Origin: CBDAKK01 sp965196605
Lineage (GTDB): Bacteria > Spirochaetota > Spirochaetia > WTKD01 > G963693115
DNA: 64,000 bases
NCBI GenBank assembly: GCA_965196605.1
Contig: CBDAKK010000008.1
Location: forward strand, 682,001 to 746,000
Direction of reading: 5' to 3'
Positions 7,039-16,815 of the stretch are shown here, in pieces (positions within the stretch are counted from its first letter, which is position 1; each line of letters starts with the position of its first letter). The position numbers were made by a program, and so were the translations under genes. The notes under the pieces are model-generated. The model made no database searches, had not been told where the DNA came from, and worked only from the letters and a program-made list of their open reading frames with translations.

Positions 7039-10000
7039 ATGCAGGCGACACAGGGTATTTTGTCTCTCTATGATAAGGCACGGGAGGATGTGGAGCGGTT
7101 TTCTCAGGCCTCTTATGCCTACATACAAAGCGCGCATACTAGCTACTTGCCCTTGTGGTGCTATGCCTTAAGTAAGCATACGGGTAGGCGCCTTGTGCTT
7201 GTTGCGCACAGCGATGAGTATGCTGCAGTGTTACAGAAGGACTTAGCTTTGTGTGAGGCACTTTTGGCTATGCTTGATGATGCAAGTGAGCCGCTTTCTT
7301 CGGTGTATGTTCCCTCATGGGGCTGCGCGGTGGGCACGCCCTTGTCGCATTATGCCGCTTCTCGCATGGCGCGCGCCCATGCGCTCCACGACATGACCAA
7401 CAATCACAAGGACATTGCTACATGCAGCGTGCGCGTGTGGAACGAGTTGCTCACTCCCCCCAGTTTGTTGCGCTCCAACGCCGTGGAAATTGTCAAGGGC
7501 ATGGCGTGTGACGTCCACGAAATAGCAGAGGAGCTTGTGCGCTATAATTTTTTGCGCGTGCCACAGGTAAGCGGCATTGGTGAGTTTGCCATACGGGGTG
7601 AGGTTTTAGATCTTGGTATGTACAGCGGCACATGGCGCATATTGGTGGACTTTGGCGCGGTGGAAAGCATAAGCCTCATAGATGCACAGCCGGGCATGAA
7701 GAACGCTCATGTGGAAAGCCTGCTCATACACCCGTACAGCGAAATTGTGTGGAGTGACGAGAACGTGGAGCGCTTTAAGCACATGGCAACGCGTGTGCGC
7801 GACATGCCCACTGCTGCGGTGCAAGGCACGGTGGAAAAACTGAGCAAGGACGCTTATGACGAGTACGACTACTTGTACTACCCCAGCATTTACGAAGAAC
7901 CCGCCCATGTGAGTGAGTACTTTGATGAAAAGCCGCTGGTAGTTTTTTGTGACTTTCAGCTCTTGGACGCCGAGGAGCGCAGGTATAAGGACGCGTATAG
8001 GGCGCAGTTTTTGAAGAACGCACACGCGCAGTGCATACCCCGACCAGAGACGGTGTGGGCGCAGGTGGAAAAATGCACCAAGGGCTTGGAGTGGGTGAGG
8101 GCGCTGCACTCAGAACACCGTGATGGGCATGGCCTTGGGGATGCGCCCTCGCGCACTTTTTCTGGCAATGCGCGCTTTTTTGAAAAGCAGGCTGTCATGC
8201 AACTGGAGGAGCGCAGTGAGGCGCGCGTGCTAGTGTGCGCCTCTGGTGAGGTGGAGCGAGAGCGCTTGAAGGTGCTCCTCGATGATGAGCTACTTGAGCA
8301 TGAGCGTTTCTCGTTGGAGGTGGCGCCCTTTCACCGTGGCTTTGCGCTTGAGCAGCACGGCGTCTACGTGTACCGAGAAGGCGACTTGTTTGGAAAAAAG
8401 CTGCTTTCCTTTGACTCGGGTGTGGCTGAAAAAATAGAGAGCTTGGACGCCATAGAGGTTGACGACTTGGTGGTGCATGTGCAGTATGGCATAGGGCTTT
8501 TTAAGGGCTTAAAGCGCATGAGCATACAGGGTGCGGAAAAGGACTTTATGCACATAGCCTACAAGAATGAGGAAATGCTCTACGTGCCCATTGAGCAAAT
8601 GAACATGGTGCAAAAGTACATTGGCGCGCGTAAGGACGCCGTGCAAGTGGACGCGCTGGGTGGCAAGGGCTGGAGCGCGCGCAAAAAGAAGGTGCTACAA
8701 CAGATTGAAGATTTATCAGAAGAACTCCTGAGTTTGCAGGCGGAGCGCAACACGCACCTTGGGTTTTCGTACCCCGAGGCTACCGAGTGGGAGCGCGAGT
8801 TTATTGCACAGTTTCCATTTTCTGAGACGCAAGATCAACTGAAGGCGTGGAGTGAGATTGAGAGTGACATGCAAAGCCCCGTGCCCATGGACAGGCTGGT
8901 GGTTGGCGATGTTGGCTTTGGCAAAACCGAGCTTGCCTTTCGCGCAGCCTTTAAGGCCATAAGCGCGGGTAAGCAAGTTGCCTTTTTGGTGCCTACAACC
9001 ATTTTGGCGGAGCAGCATTACAACTCGGCACGCGAGCGCTTTGCAAACTTTCCCGTGTCCATTGCCATGCTCTCACGCTTTGTGGACGCAAAGACGCAAA
9101 AAAAAACCATAGCCGAACTTGCCACCGGGGCGGTTGAGCTGCTCATAGGTACGCACCGCATTGTGCAAAAGGACATAGCCTTTGACACCATTGGGCTCAT
9201 TGTAATAGACGAAGAGCACCGCTTTGGCGTGAAGGACAAGGAGAGAATAAAGCAGTTCAAAAAGACGGTGGACTGCTTGTCTTTAAGTGCAACCCCCATA
9301 CCGCGCACGCTCTATCAGTCGCTCATACAGGTGCGCAGCATGTCCACGCTTACCACCGCGCCGGGTGAGCGCAAGCCCATAAAAACCTTTGTGGAAAAGT
9401 ACACCAGCACCATTGTGCGCAGCGCCATAGAGCAGGAGCTTGAGCGCAAGGGGCAGGTGTTTTTTTTGCATAACCGCGTGGATACGCTTGCAGAAGTAAA
9501 AGAGTACTTAGAAGAACTGGTGCCCACTGCCACGGTGCTCACCGCAAGTGGGCAAATGAGTTCTCGAGAACTTGAGGATACGATGTACACCTTTGTTCAC
9601 GGTGGGGCAAATGTGCTGGTTTCAACCACCATCATTGAAAACGGCATAGACATACCATCGGTGAACACCATCATCATAGACCGCGCGGACATGTACGGGA
9701 TTTCACAGTTGTACCAGCTGCGCGGGCGCGTGGGGCGCAGTAACAAAACGGCCTATGCGTATTTGCTCTACCCCGACGAAAACAGGATATCGGAAGTGGC
9801 TTTGAAGCGGCTTACCACCATAAGTGACTACAGCGACTTGGGCTCGGGCTTTCACGTGGCTATGCGCGACCTCGAAGTGCGCGGTGCGGGCAACTTGCTT
9901 GGCAAGGAGCAGAGTGGCAGCATTTGCTCTGTGGGCTATGAGTATTACCTCCAGCTTTTGGAGAAAACCATGAACAAGAACAAGGGGCTGAGCACAGAAG

Positions 10001-10464
10001 TAAAGGAGCCCGTGCTTGACCTGCGGTACACGGGCTTTATACCCTCTACGTATGTTTCTGACTTGAGTGTGAAAATGGACATGTACAAGCGAATAGCCCG
10101 AATTTACACGCAGGAGCAGTACCAAAAGGCGCAGGAGTATTTTACGCAAGCCTACGGGTCCATGCCCCCCGAGGTGCAAAACTTGTTTGGTATTGCCAAG
10201 ATAAAGGTGCTAGCCCGCGCAATACAGGCGCATACGCTGACTGAAAGGGAGCACGCGATAGAGCTGCACTTAAGCAACCTTGCGCACATACACGCAAACG
10301 CGGCAATGCAGCGCGCCATCACTGCACACATGGCCTCTGGTGCCTTGCGCATGCACAGAAGCAAACCAGAGGTCTTGGTAATACCCTGCAAGAGTGGCAT
10401 GAGCTTGGAAGAAAAATACGCCTTGCTTGAGCGCGTGCTCTCGAGCATTGCCGAAAAGGCTTGA
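7039..10464 (+). CDS. mfd: Transcription-repair coupling factor
   Basis: ATP-dependent DNA translocase that removes RNA polymerase stalled at lesions and recruits UvrA. The protein has 1141 residues, as expected. In order: the UvrB-like N-terminal domains (SGIGEFAIRGEVLDLG around residue 180), the RNA-polymerase-interacting domain (DDLVVHVQYGIGLFKGLKRM near 475), and the RecG-like motor with Walker A GDVGFGKTE near residue 630, Walker B DEEHRFG near 730, LSATPIPRTL, and motif VI QLRGRVGRS near 895. The TRCF C-terminal domain closes the protein. Its TGA stop overlaps a possible TTG start of trmB, suggesting translational coupling. Confidence 0.97.
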   Translation: MQATQGILSLYDKAREDVERFSQASYAYIQSAHTSYLPLWCYALSKHTGRRLVLVAHSDEYAAVLQKDLALCEALLAMLDDASEPLSSVYVPSWGCAVGTPLSHYAASRMARAHALHDMTNNHKDIATCSVRVWNELLTPPSLLRSNAVEIVKGMACDVHEIAEELVRYNFLRVPQVSGIGEFAIRGEVLDLGMYSGTWRILVDFGAVESISLIDAQPGMKNAHVESLLIHPYSEIVWSDENVERFKHMATRVRDMPTAAVQGTVEKLSKDAYDEYDYLYYPSIYEEPAHVSEYFDEKPLVVFCDFQLLDAEERRYKDAYRAQFLKNAHAQCIPRPETVWAQVEKCTKGLEWVRALHSEHRDGHGLGDAPSRTFSGNARFFEKQAVMQLEERSEARVLVCASGEVERERLKVLLDDELLEHERFSLEVAPFHRGFALEQHGVYVYREGDLFGKKLLSFDSGVAEKIESLDAIEVDDLVVHVQYGIGLFKGLKRMSIQGAEKDFMHIAYKNEEMLYVPIEQMNMVQKYIGARKDAVQVDALGGKGWSARKKKVLQQIEDLSEELLSLQAERNTHLGFSYPEATEWEREFIAQFPFSETQDQLKAWSEIESDMQSPVPMDRLVVGDVGFGKTELAFRAAFKAISAGKQVAFLVPTTILAEQHYNSARERFANFPVSIAMLSRFVDAKTQKKTIAELATGAVELLIGTHRIVQKDIAFDTIGLIVIDEEHRFGVKDKERIKQFKKTVDCLSLSATPIPRTLYQSLIQVRSMSTLTTAPGERKPIKTFVEKYTSTIVRSAIEQELERKGQVFFLHNRVDTLAEVKEYLEELVPTATVLTASGQMSSRELEDTMYTFVHGGANVLVSTTIIENGIDIPSVNTIIIDRADMYGISQLYQLRGRVGRSNKTAYAYLLYPDENRISEVALKRLTTISDYSDLGSGFHVAMRDLEVRGAGNLLGKEQSGSICSVGYEYYLQLLEKTMNKNKGLSTEVKEPVLDLRYTGFIPSTYVSDLSVKMDMYKRIARIYTQEQYQKAQEYFTQAYGSMPPEVQNLFGIAKIKVLARAIQAHTLTEREHAIELHLSNLAHIHANAAMQRAITAHMASGALRMHRSKPEVLVIPCKSGMSLEEKYALLERVLSSIAEKA

Positions 10465-10481
10465 GTGGGGCTGCAGCGCGT

Positions 10482-11246
10482 ATGATGGAATTGGATTATG
10501 AGGCACAGCTTGCCTTGTTACGGTATTCTTTAGAAAGCCGCAGGGGCATGGAGGCAGAGGTGCTACAGGCGCTCTTCCCTCACAAGAGCTACGTCGTGCG
10601 GGGCACGCGTACCAGCGCGCGGCAAAAAAACACATGCGCTGAGGCACTTGCAGCATGGGGCGTGGACTATGACCCGCGGCGTACTTTGTGCAGCGCCCTT
10701 GCCGAGACTAAACGTGAGGGGCTTGTTTTAGACATTGGCTTTGGTTCTGGTGAAACGCTTGTCTCAATGGCAGAGTCTGAACCACAGACCTTGTTTGTTG
10801 GCATTGAAACATATAGGCAGGGCATAAGCGCTGCTTTTACGCGTGCAAGGGCGCAGGGGCTCAGCAACTTGCGCTTCATCTGCCACGACGCAGTCGAGGT
10901 TTTTTTGCGCATGGTAGATAACCAGTCGCTCGAGAGAATACAAGTCTTTTTCCCCGACCCGTGGAGGAAGAAGCGCCACTACAAACGCCGCCTTTTGCAC
11001 GCGCCCTTTTTGCACATGTGCTACGCGGCCTTAAAACCGCGTGGTGTTTTGTGGATGGTGAGCGATTGGCACGACTACGCTGAGGACATACGGGAACACA
11101 TGCGCACGCTGGAAGCGCGAGGCTTGTTTGCTCATGACGCGCATGCCTTGCCAACTTTAGAGCAGCGACGTGCACAGTCTCGCTTTGAGCAAAAGGGTAG
11201 GGCGCGCGGTCACGAAATATACGCCATGGTGTATAGGAAGGTTTAG
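10482..11246 (+). CDS. trmB: tRNA (guanine-N7)-methyltransferase
   Basis: Methylates G46 of tRNA with S-adenosylmethionine. Motifs: LDIGFGSGETL (SAM-binding loop), FVGIETYRQGI, the family signature FFPDPWRKKRHYKRRLL near residue 150, and LWMVSDWHDYAEDI. I chose the tandem ATG at 10482; an in-frame TTG at 10461 would overlap the mfd stop but has poor Shine-Dalgarno spacing. This copy is full length and intact. A second, truncated copy of its 3' third lies 7.5 kb downstream at 18786-19136, on the far side of an IS30-bounded AT-rich island, so the gene end is the boundary of an insertion or rearrangement. Confidence 0.93.
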   Translation: MMELDYEAQLALLRYSLESRRGMEAEVLQALFPHKSYVVRGTRTSARQKNTCAEALAAWGVDYDPRRTLCSALAETKREGLVLDIGFGSGETLVSMAESEPQTLFVGIETYRQGISAAFTRARAQGLSNLRFICHDAVEVFLRMVDNQSLERIQVFFPDPWRKKRHYKRRLLHAPFLHMCYAALKPRGVLWMVSDWHDYAEDIREHMRTLEARGLFAHDAHALPTLEQRRAQSRFEQKGRARGHEIYAMVYRKV

Positions 11247-11261
11247 GGCTAGTGCATGAAG

Positions 11262-11698
11262 AGGACATTTAAATTGCTGCGTGCAACAAAAAAGCATTGA
11301 GAAGGAGAACGAAATAAAAATGACAAGGCGTATTGCACGGCATGTGCGGTTGTATTGAATATTTTATGCAAGCAAAAATATCGAGTGTGCGTTTGTAAAA
11401 TAACAAGTATGGTGGTTTTTGAGGAAGTTCCAACAAGGTCGACTTCATAATGTCCCATTTGTTGAATATACTTCCTCCTTCTGAGAGTCGCGGTTTTTCC
11501 TTATGTCGCTAAATTCTTGCGGACTTCTAGTCTGTGCGTTTCATAAATTCTATGTGCCCTCGCCCTGAATGGCTTGGATAGGATGTATGTTGGGACTTTT
11601 CGATTGTTTGTTTTTCTTAATGTGTCAATTGTACAAGGTGCCCTTTTTTATTTCCTCTTTTTACTCCCTCTCTGTTGCGCTTTCTCCTTGAATCCACC
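11262..11698 (-). pseudogene. Decayed IS30-family insertion sequence, left flank of island
   Basis: Remnant, minus orientation, with both ends still recognisable: the 3' end near 11271 (AAATTGCTGCGTGCAAC) and the 5' end near 11688-11698 (TTGAATCCACC) match the ends of the better-kept copy at 44329-44960. A minus-strand fragment around 11349-11458 encodes GHYEVDLVG, the region holding a catalytic Asp in IS30 DDE transposases, also found in the right flank copy at about 18310. The helix-turn-helix half is mostly deleted. It starts about 20 bases after the trmB stop. Confidence 0.75.
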
Positions 11699-12028
11699 CT
11701 AATCTTCTGCTTGTTGGGGATCATCTGAGCCAATTAAATACCTGGGCATAAGTATTGAATCGGAAGATAGTATATGCAAAACAGGGTGTTTTGTGAAATG
11801 TTTTTGAAAAACAAGAGGAAAATCACTAACTATCAATGTAATGATTTTGCTTTATCGTTCTTAAGTATTCTTCTTTGATATCCGATAATTAGTATTGAGG
11901 TTAGAAGGTCGTAAAACTTTATTAAGGTGCACTAGAAAAATAATTATTTTTTCATATTATGTAAATAGCAGAGCTTAATTCCTTAAGCTAGTTCTGAAGA
12001 TTTTGCATAAATATTTTTCTAGAGTTAT
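11699..12028. other. AT-rich gap with no gene
   Basis: Some 330 bases between the IS30 remnant and the promoter of the solute-binding protein. The base composition is clearly more AT-rich than trmB and mfd. I see no open frame, repeat or RNA here. Confidence 0.5.
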
Positions 12029-12056
12029 TTGTAATAAACTGAAAAACTACTATACT
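12029..12056 (+). promoter_or_regulatory. Putative promoter for the binding protein-symporter-cyclase operon
   Basis: TTGTAA at 12029-12034 and TATACT at 12051-12056 with 16 bases between them; transcription would start near 12063, 36 bases before the chosen GTG. A good AGGAGG ribosome site (12088-12093) follows. Confidence 0.45.
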
Positions 12057-12098
12057 GTAGTGTGTATAGTGAGGCTAAGTTTTATGCAGGAGGAATTT

Positions 12099-12923
12099 GT
12101 GATTAGACGTCATATAGTATTTTTGATGGTAGCTTTTATGTCCATACTCTGTTATGGATATGTTCATTCTATTGAGAGTGGAAGATACATAGAAAAGATA
12201 AAAAATAGAGGCACACTCGTTGTTGGTATGGTGGCAAAAGATCAATTTCCATTTTTTTTTGTGAATGATGTGAATGAATTAGTGGGACTTGATGTCGATA
12301 TAGCGATGACTATCGCTAATTTGCTCGATGTAAATTTGGAGATAGATAGAAGCGCAAAGTCGTTTAACGATCTTATACCTTTGGTAGATAGTGGAGTGAT
12401 AGATCTTGCTATTTCTAAGCTTAGTCGTACCTTAGGGCGTTCACAGACGGTGCTTTATAGCTCTCCGTACCTTGTTTTTCGTCAGGCACTTTTATTAAAT
12501 CGTGTGCAAATTGCTAAGGTAAGTTCGAATGATGGCGAGCTGGTCTCGGTGTTACGCAACTTTTCAGGAAAATTAGGAGTTATAAAAAATTCTTCATATG
12601 AGCGTTATGCTAGAGCTAATTTTCCACTTGCTGAAATAGTATCGTTTGATACGTGGGGTGACGCTTTAGATGCGCTTAGTAGATCAGAGTTAATTGGCGT
12701 GTATAGAGATGAGATGGAAATAGAAGTGTATACGAGAACACACCCTGAGCAGAATTTGTATTTGAGGCCGATTATCATTAAAGATCAACAGGATCCTATT
12801 GCAGTAGCAATGCATTCTTCAGCAGTACACTTCATGCGTTTTATTAATTTGTTTTTTCAGTCTAGAGGAGATGTGTTTCCGAAAAATGTAAAAGACTTAT
12901 TAGAAAAATATGAAGTAAAATAA
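12099..12923 (+). CDS. Family 3 extracellular amino-acid-type solute-binding protein
   Basis: Periplasmic binding protein of the polar amino acid (SBP_bac_3) family, 274 residues. The GTG start is chosen because AGGAGG lies five bases upstream and a signal peptide follows directly (VFLMVAFMSIL). A cysteine after MSIL could be a relaxed spirochaetal lipobox, or cleavage may occur later. Family features: RGTLVVGM at the mature start, PFFFVND...GLDVDIAMTIANLL, and SRTLGRSQTVLYSSPYL with the ligand carboxylate-binding Arg. Downstream, 44 bases away, is a secondary transporter rather than ABC permeases, which is unusual for this family. AT-rich like the rest of the island. The ligand is unknown; an amino or dicarboxylic acid is likely. 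Confidence 0.85.
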   Translation: MIRRHIVFLMVAFMSILCYGYVHSIESGRYIEKIKNRGTLVVGMVAKDQFPFFFVNDVNELVGLDVDIAMTIANLLDVNLEIDRSAKSFNDLIPLVDSGVIDLAISKLSRTLGRSQTVLYSSPYLVFRQALLLNRVQIAKVSSNDGELVSVLRNFSGKLGVIKNSSYERYARANFPLAEIVSFDTWGDALDALSRSELIGVYRDEMEIEVYTRTHPEQNLYLRPIIIKDQQDPIAVAMHSSAVHFMRFINLFFQSRGDVFPKNVKDLLEKYEVK

Positions 12924-12967
12924 TTGATGAAAATTTAACGTTAATGTTATAATTGAGGAAAAAAATC

Positions 12968-14320
12968 ATGAATAAACATATATATAATTTTTTACGAAAT
13001 CCCATTGTTGTGTTTGCAGCTATGGGTCTTGGCATTCTACTTGGGATTTTTTATCCTGAGTTTTCATTAAAACTTCAGGGTTTTGGAGAAGTCTATCTTG
13101 TGCTTATAGGTATGACGGTTTTGCCAATATTAGTTTCCGCAATTATATCGAGTGTTGGAAATTTTGTTCAGCATCCTGTGTTGTATAAATTGACGTTTTA
13201 TGCATTTAAGATAGTTGTATTGTCTATGTTTATAGTTGTCAGCTTGTCGTTAGCAGCGGGGTTTGTGTTTAAACCTGGCGAACTCCCAGATGAACAACAA
13301 AAGGTGTTATCTGAATATATAGGAGAGAACTCTACAATTTTTGAATTTGAGCTCTATGGTGATCAAAAGTCTACTGTCAAAGAAGGATTTGTTACAAGGT
13401 TTCTTAAAATACTCATACCGGGTAATATATTAGGTGCCTTTATGAACAATAATGCTTTGGCTCTTGCATTTATTTCCATAGTAATAGGCGTTTCAGCAGG
13501 GTTGTTATCCTCTGCTCAGCATGGTAGTCGTCAGAGTGCTATTTCAGGCAATGTCATTATTGAATTTTTTGAGAATTTCTTTAAAGTATTCCAAGTAGTC
13601 ATTGGGTGGACTTTAACGCTTATTCCTATTGCGCTTGTGTGTATTATTGCTTCGCAAGTTGCAGGATTTGGGTTGACTATTATTAGTACAACTATTCGAC
13701 TTATTGCTTTGTTTTATATACTTGGCGGTACATTGATAATAATTAATGGTATTCTTGCCGGTTATTTTTCGGGTAAAGGAGTGTTCAATGTATTTAAAGC
13801 ATCGTTATATCCAACGTTGATTGGATTTACAACAAAGAATAGTATTGCTGCTATTCCATCTTCGATACAGTCTTTAAGCACTAACTTGAAGTTAAATGCT
13901 AGTTTTTCTCAATTGTTAGTTCCTCTTTTTGTTATTTTATGTCGTTATGGAAATTTAGCATGGTTTGGACTTGTGTCAGTTTTCGCTGCTCAGATTTATG
14001 GTATAAATCTGAGTGTCATAGAGATCATAGTTCTTATGGTAGGATTGGTCATTTCTGTTGTTGCGACGGCGGGCTCTACCGGTTTTGCTACGCTCAGTGT
14101 TATTACCATACCATTGGTGCCTCTTGGACTTCCAGCAGAGACTATTTTGCTTATTTTATATGCCATAGATCCTATTGTTGATCCCTTACGTTCAGCACTT
14201 ATTGTGCAAACAAATTTTTGCACAGCTTCTCTTGTTTGCTCTAAACAGCCAAGTGACAACAATGCTACAGAAATAGCATTTTCGCAAAATGTTGAAGTTA
14301 TAGGGGAGGTAAAGCCATAA
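12968..14320 (+). CDS. DAACS-family dicarboxylate/amino acid:cation symporter (divergent)
   Basis: A 450-residue membrane protein with about eight hydrophobic segments, of the DctA/GltP family that couples uptake of glutamate, aspartate or dicarboxylates to Na+ or H+. The start ATG follows a GAGG site nine bases upstream. The serine-rich re-entrant loop appears as TKNSIAAIPSSIQSL, and the second loop/TM8 as TAGSTGFATLSVITIP with AIDPIVDPLRSALIV (family: Asp-x-x-x-Asp-x-x-Arg). The usual NMDGT cation motif is not present; its place is taken by CRYGN. It may therefore differ in ion coupling. Lies between a binding protein and a cyclase in one operon. Confidence 0.88.
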   Translation: MNKHIYNFLRNPIVVFAAMGLGILLGIFYPEFSLKLQGFGEVYLVLIGMTVLPILVSAIISSVGNFVQHPVLYKLTFYAFKIVVLSMFIVVSLSLAAGFVFKPGELPDEQQKVLSEYIGENSTIFEFELYGDQKSTVKEGFVTRFLKILIPGNILGAFMNNNALALAFISIVIGVSAGLLSSAQHGSRQSAISGNVIIEFFENFFKVFQVVIGWTLTLIPIALVCIIASQVAGFGLTIISTTIRLIALFYILGGTLIIINGILAGYFSGKGVFNVFKASLYPTLIGFTTKNSIAAIPSSIQSLSTNLKLNASFSQLLVPLFVILCRYGNLAWFGLVSVFAAQIYGINLSVIEIIVLMVGLVISVVATAGSTGFATLSVITIPLVPLGLPAETILLILYAIDPIVDPLRSALIVQTNFCTASLVCSKQPSDNNATEIAFSQNVEVIGEVKP

Positions 14321-14360
14321 TTTAGATTTGCCATTATAGCTTAAGTGAAAAATTGTTGCC

Positions 14361-16676
14361 ATGAATAAAAAAAATACACCATTTCTCGATTCAAAAAAAG
14401 CAAGTGCTGTGCAAAATGATAATCCAAAGGTAAAACACAAAAAAGAAAGGAATTTTGTTATTTCTTTGAGTATGTTTTTGCAAGCGATAATAGTAACTAT
14501 TTTTTGCTTGTTTTTTCTTATAATATACTTCCTTGTGAATGCGCAAAATGATGCCATTACGGTTCAATCAAACCTACAGCTCCAAGGAGAGGTTTCGGAA
14601 AAAATACAGAATGAAATAAAAACTTATTTAGATGCTGCATCTGCAGAACTTTCAGTTTTACATAGTCTAGTTTCCAAAAGTTCTTTCTTTGAGAAAAAAT
14701 TTGATGATGAAGTATTTTTTGCTTTTGTAGATAATGTTGTTGCTGAGCATGAAAGCATAAAATCTATCTATTTTGGAGATGTAGATGGCAATTTTTACAT
14801 GGTTAAACGCACAGAGAATAATTATATTAGCAAAAGAATCATTAAAAATAATGGCGTAAAAATTATAAGTCGCTGGATACACCGCACTCCCAATTCAGAA
14901 TTAGAAGCAAAGCTTAAGCCCTATGAAGAACTTTCTATTGATGTTGGTTACGATCCTCGTAAAAGGCCTTGGTATCAAAATTCGCAAGAAAGTAATATTT
15001 TATGGACTGATCCTTATTTTTTTGCTACTGAAGGAGTACTGAGGATATCAGGTTCAAGAAAAGTGTCTCAAGGAGGTGTTCCTGGGGTGCTAGGAATTGA
15101 CTTAAATATTTCTTATTTGACGACTTTTCTTAAAAGATTGTCTTTTAGTAATTTGGGGCATATTATTATTACAGACAAGGAGAAGCGGCTTATTGCTTTT
15201 AATGATAAAAACAATACTGGGTTTGATAAGGTATATGAAGAATATTTTACAAGTGACAATCAAAAACGGAGAAGATTGCTATCGATAGACTCCTTAAAGA
15301 GTAGTGAGGAGATGACTTTTTTTGTTCGGGATATTGTTTCTTTGTCGGAAAGCAGTCTTGTAGATCGTTCTACAAGACAACAAAAAAACATTCTCGATAT
15401 ATTGCTTTCGACGTTCTTTCCAAAATATTCTAAGAGTGCGTCTCTTCGCGGGCTTTTGTTACGAGGACTTACTACTGGTAATGTTTTTTTTAACAATAAG
15501 CGATATATATATACGTATAGTCCTTTTGCTCCGTTTAGTAATAGCAGTGCTTCTAGTGAGGATAAAAAGTATTGGAGTGTATATACGTTTACAGATACGC
15601 TTAATATAAATGCATCTTCGGAATATATTACTAAGATTATTATATGGATATTTGCAGGATTTATTATTCTGTTTATTTTTATCATGTATCAATCGTCAAA
15701 AATTATTTCAAAACCGCTTATAGCAATTTCACAACTCATGCTTAATTTTAAGCAGCTAATTTTAAATACAAAATTTGTAAATCACTCTATGATACGTGTT
15801 GCAGAAATTGAGAATATTGGGGCAATTTATAATGATGTGAGAAGTAGTTTTTCGTCTTTTAAGAAATTTGTTCCTGATGTTGTTGTAAAGCAAACCTTGA
15901 AATCTTCATCTAGTTTGCAGGCTTCCATGAGCAAGAAAGTTGTAAGCGTTCTTTTCTCAGATATTGAAGGCTTTACAAGCATTACTGAGCGTGTAAAACC
16001 TGAAGTGCTGTGTGATAGTTTGACCTTGTATTTTTCTGAAATGAGTCAACAGATAGGCAAAAATGATGGTGTAATAGATAAATTTATTGGCGACGCGATT
16101 ATGGCAATGTTTGGTGCTTTTGATGAAAATAATACTGGTACTGCAAAACAAGCAGTAAATGCTGCTCTTGCCATGCATGAAAGAGAAGAGATTGTAAATA
16201 AAAAGTTACAGGACATGAAATCTGATATTCACTTTCATACTCGTATAGGAATAAATACCGGCGATGCTATGGTTGGTATTATTGGTTCTGAAGTAAGGCT
16301 AAATTTTACCGTTATTGGTGACATGGTAAATCTCGCAAGTAGATTGGAAAGCGCCAATAAGCAATACGGCTCAAGCATTATTATCTCTGCAGATACCAAA
16401 AAATTAGCCGGTGAGGAATTTGTGTTTCGATTTTTGGATAATGTACAGGTTAAAGGAAAAGAAGAATTTGTCATGATATACCAGCTTGTAGGTAGAGTGG
16501 ATACCGTGCCTTATATGGTACAAGATTACATTAGAGAGTATGAAGCATTGCAGACATTGTTGGTGCAAGAAGGGCGCAATGCTGCGAAGGAAAAAATTGC
16601 ATCTATTGAAGAGCGTTTTATAGATGTGAAAGATTCACTCTTTGAGTCATTAAAGCATAAGATTCTTTCAGAATAA
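14361..16676 (+). CDS. Membrane adenylate/guanylate cyclase with extracellular Cache-type sensor
   Basis: A class III nucleotide cyclase of 771 residues. Two membrane segments (residues ~33-57 and ~420-440) frame an extracytoplasmic dCache-like sensor; RPWYQNSQ and WTDPYFFATEG are typical of Cache domains that bind amino or carboxylic acids. After a short linker, the cyclase domain (residues ~520-710) has the metal-binding Asp motifs LFSDIEGFTSI and DKFIGDAIMAMFG and the transition-state segment NFTVIGDMVNLASRLE. The substrate-specifying residues suggest cAMP, but I cannot be certain. Third gene after binding protein and symporter with a 40-base gap, so sensing and uptake of the same compound may be linked. 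Confidence 0.9.
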   Translation: MNKKNTPFLDSKKASAVQNDNPKVKHKKERNFVISLSMFLQAIIVTIFCLFFLIIYFLVNAQNDAITVQSNLQLQGEVSEKIQNEIKTYLDAASAELSVLHSLVSKSSFFEKKFDDEVFFAFVDNVVAEHESIKSIYFGDVDGNFYMVKRTENNYISKRIIKNNGVKIISRWIHRTPNSELEAKLKPYEELSIDVGYDPRKRPWYQNSQESNILWTDPYFFATEGVLRISGSRKVSQGGVPGVLGIDLNISYLTTFLKRLSFSNLGHIIITDKEKRLIAFNDKNNTGFDKVYEEYFTSDNQKRRRLLSIDSLKSSEEMTFFVRDIVSLSESSLVDRSTRQQKNILDILLSTFFPKYSKSASLRGLLLRGLTTGNVFFNNKRYIYTYSPFAPFSNSSASSEDKKYWSVYTFTDTLNINASSEYITKIIIWIFAGFIILFIFIMYQSSKIISKPLIAISQLMLNFKQLILNTKFVNHSMIRVAEIENIGAIYNDVRSSFSSFKKFVPDVVVKQTLKSSSSLQASMSKKVVSVLFSDIEGFTSITERVKPEVLCDSLTLYFSEMSQQIGKNDGVIDKFIGDAIMAMFGAFDENNTGTAKQAVNAALAMHEREEIVNKKLQDMKSDIHFHTRIGINTGDAMVGIIGSEVRLNFTVIGDMVNLASRLESANKQYGSSIIISADTKKLAGEEFVFRFLDNVQVKGKEEFVMIYQLVGRVDTVPYMVQDYIREYEALQTLLVQEGRNAAKEKIASIEERFIDVKDSLFESLKHKILSE

Positions 16677-16767
16677 GGTAAGGGGCTATCAGAGATAAGA
16701 GGAAATGACATGCTGAGCTTCTTGAAGAAAGAGAGTGGAAAAGAACGCTTTAGAAGTTGTAGTTAGG

Positions 16768-16782
16768 GGGCTAGATTAGCCC
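16768..16782 (+). terminator. Possible terminator hairpin after the cyclase
   Basis: GGGCTA, loop GAT, TAGCCC form a perfect 6-bp stem about 90 bases after the cyclase stop, followed by a weak T-rich run. It sits between converging genes. Confidence 0.4.
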
Positions 16783-16815
16783 ATTGTTAGCTTTTCTAGT
16801 ACAGCTCCCTAGGGT

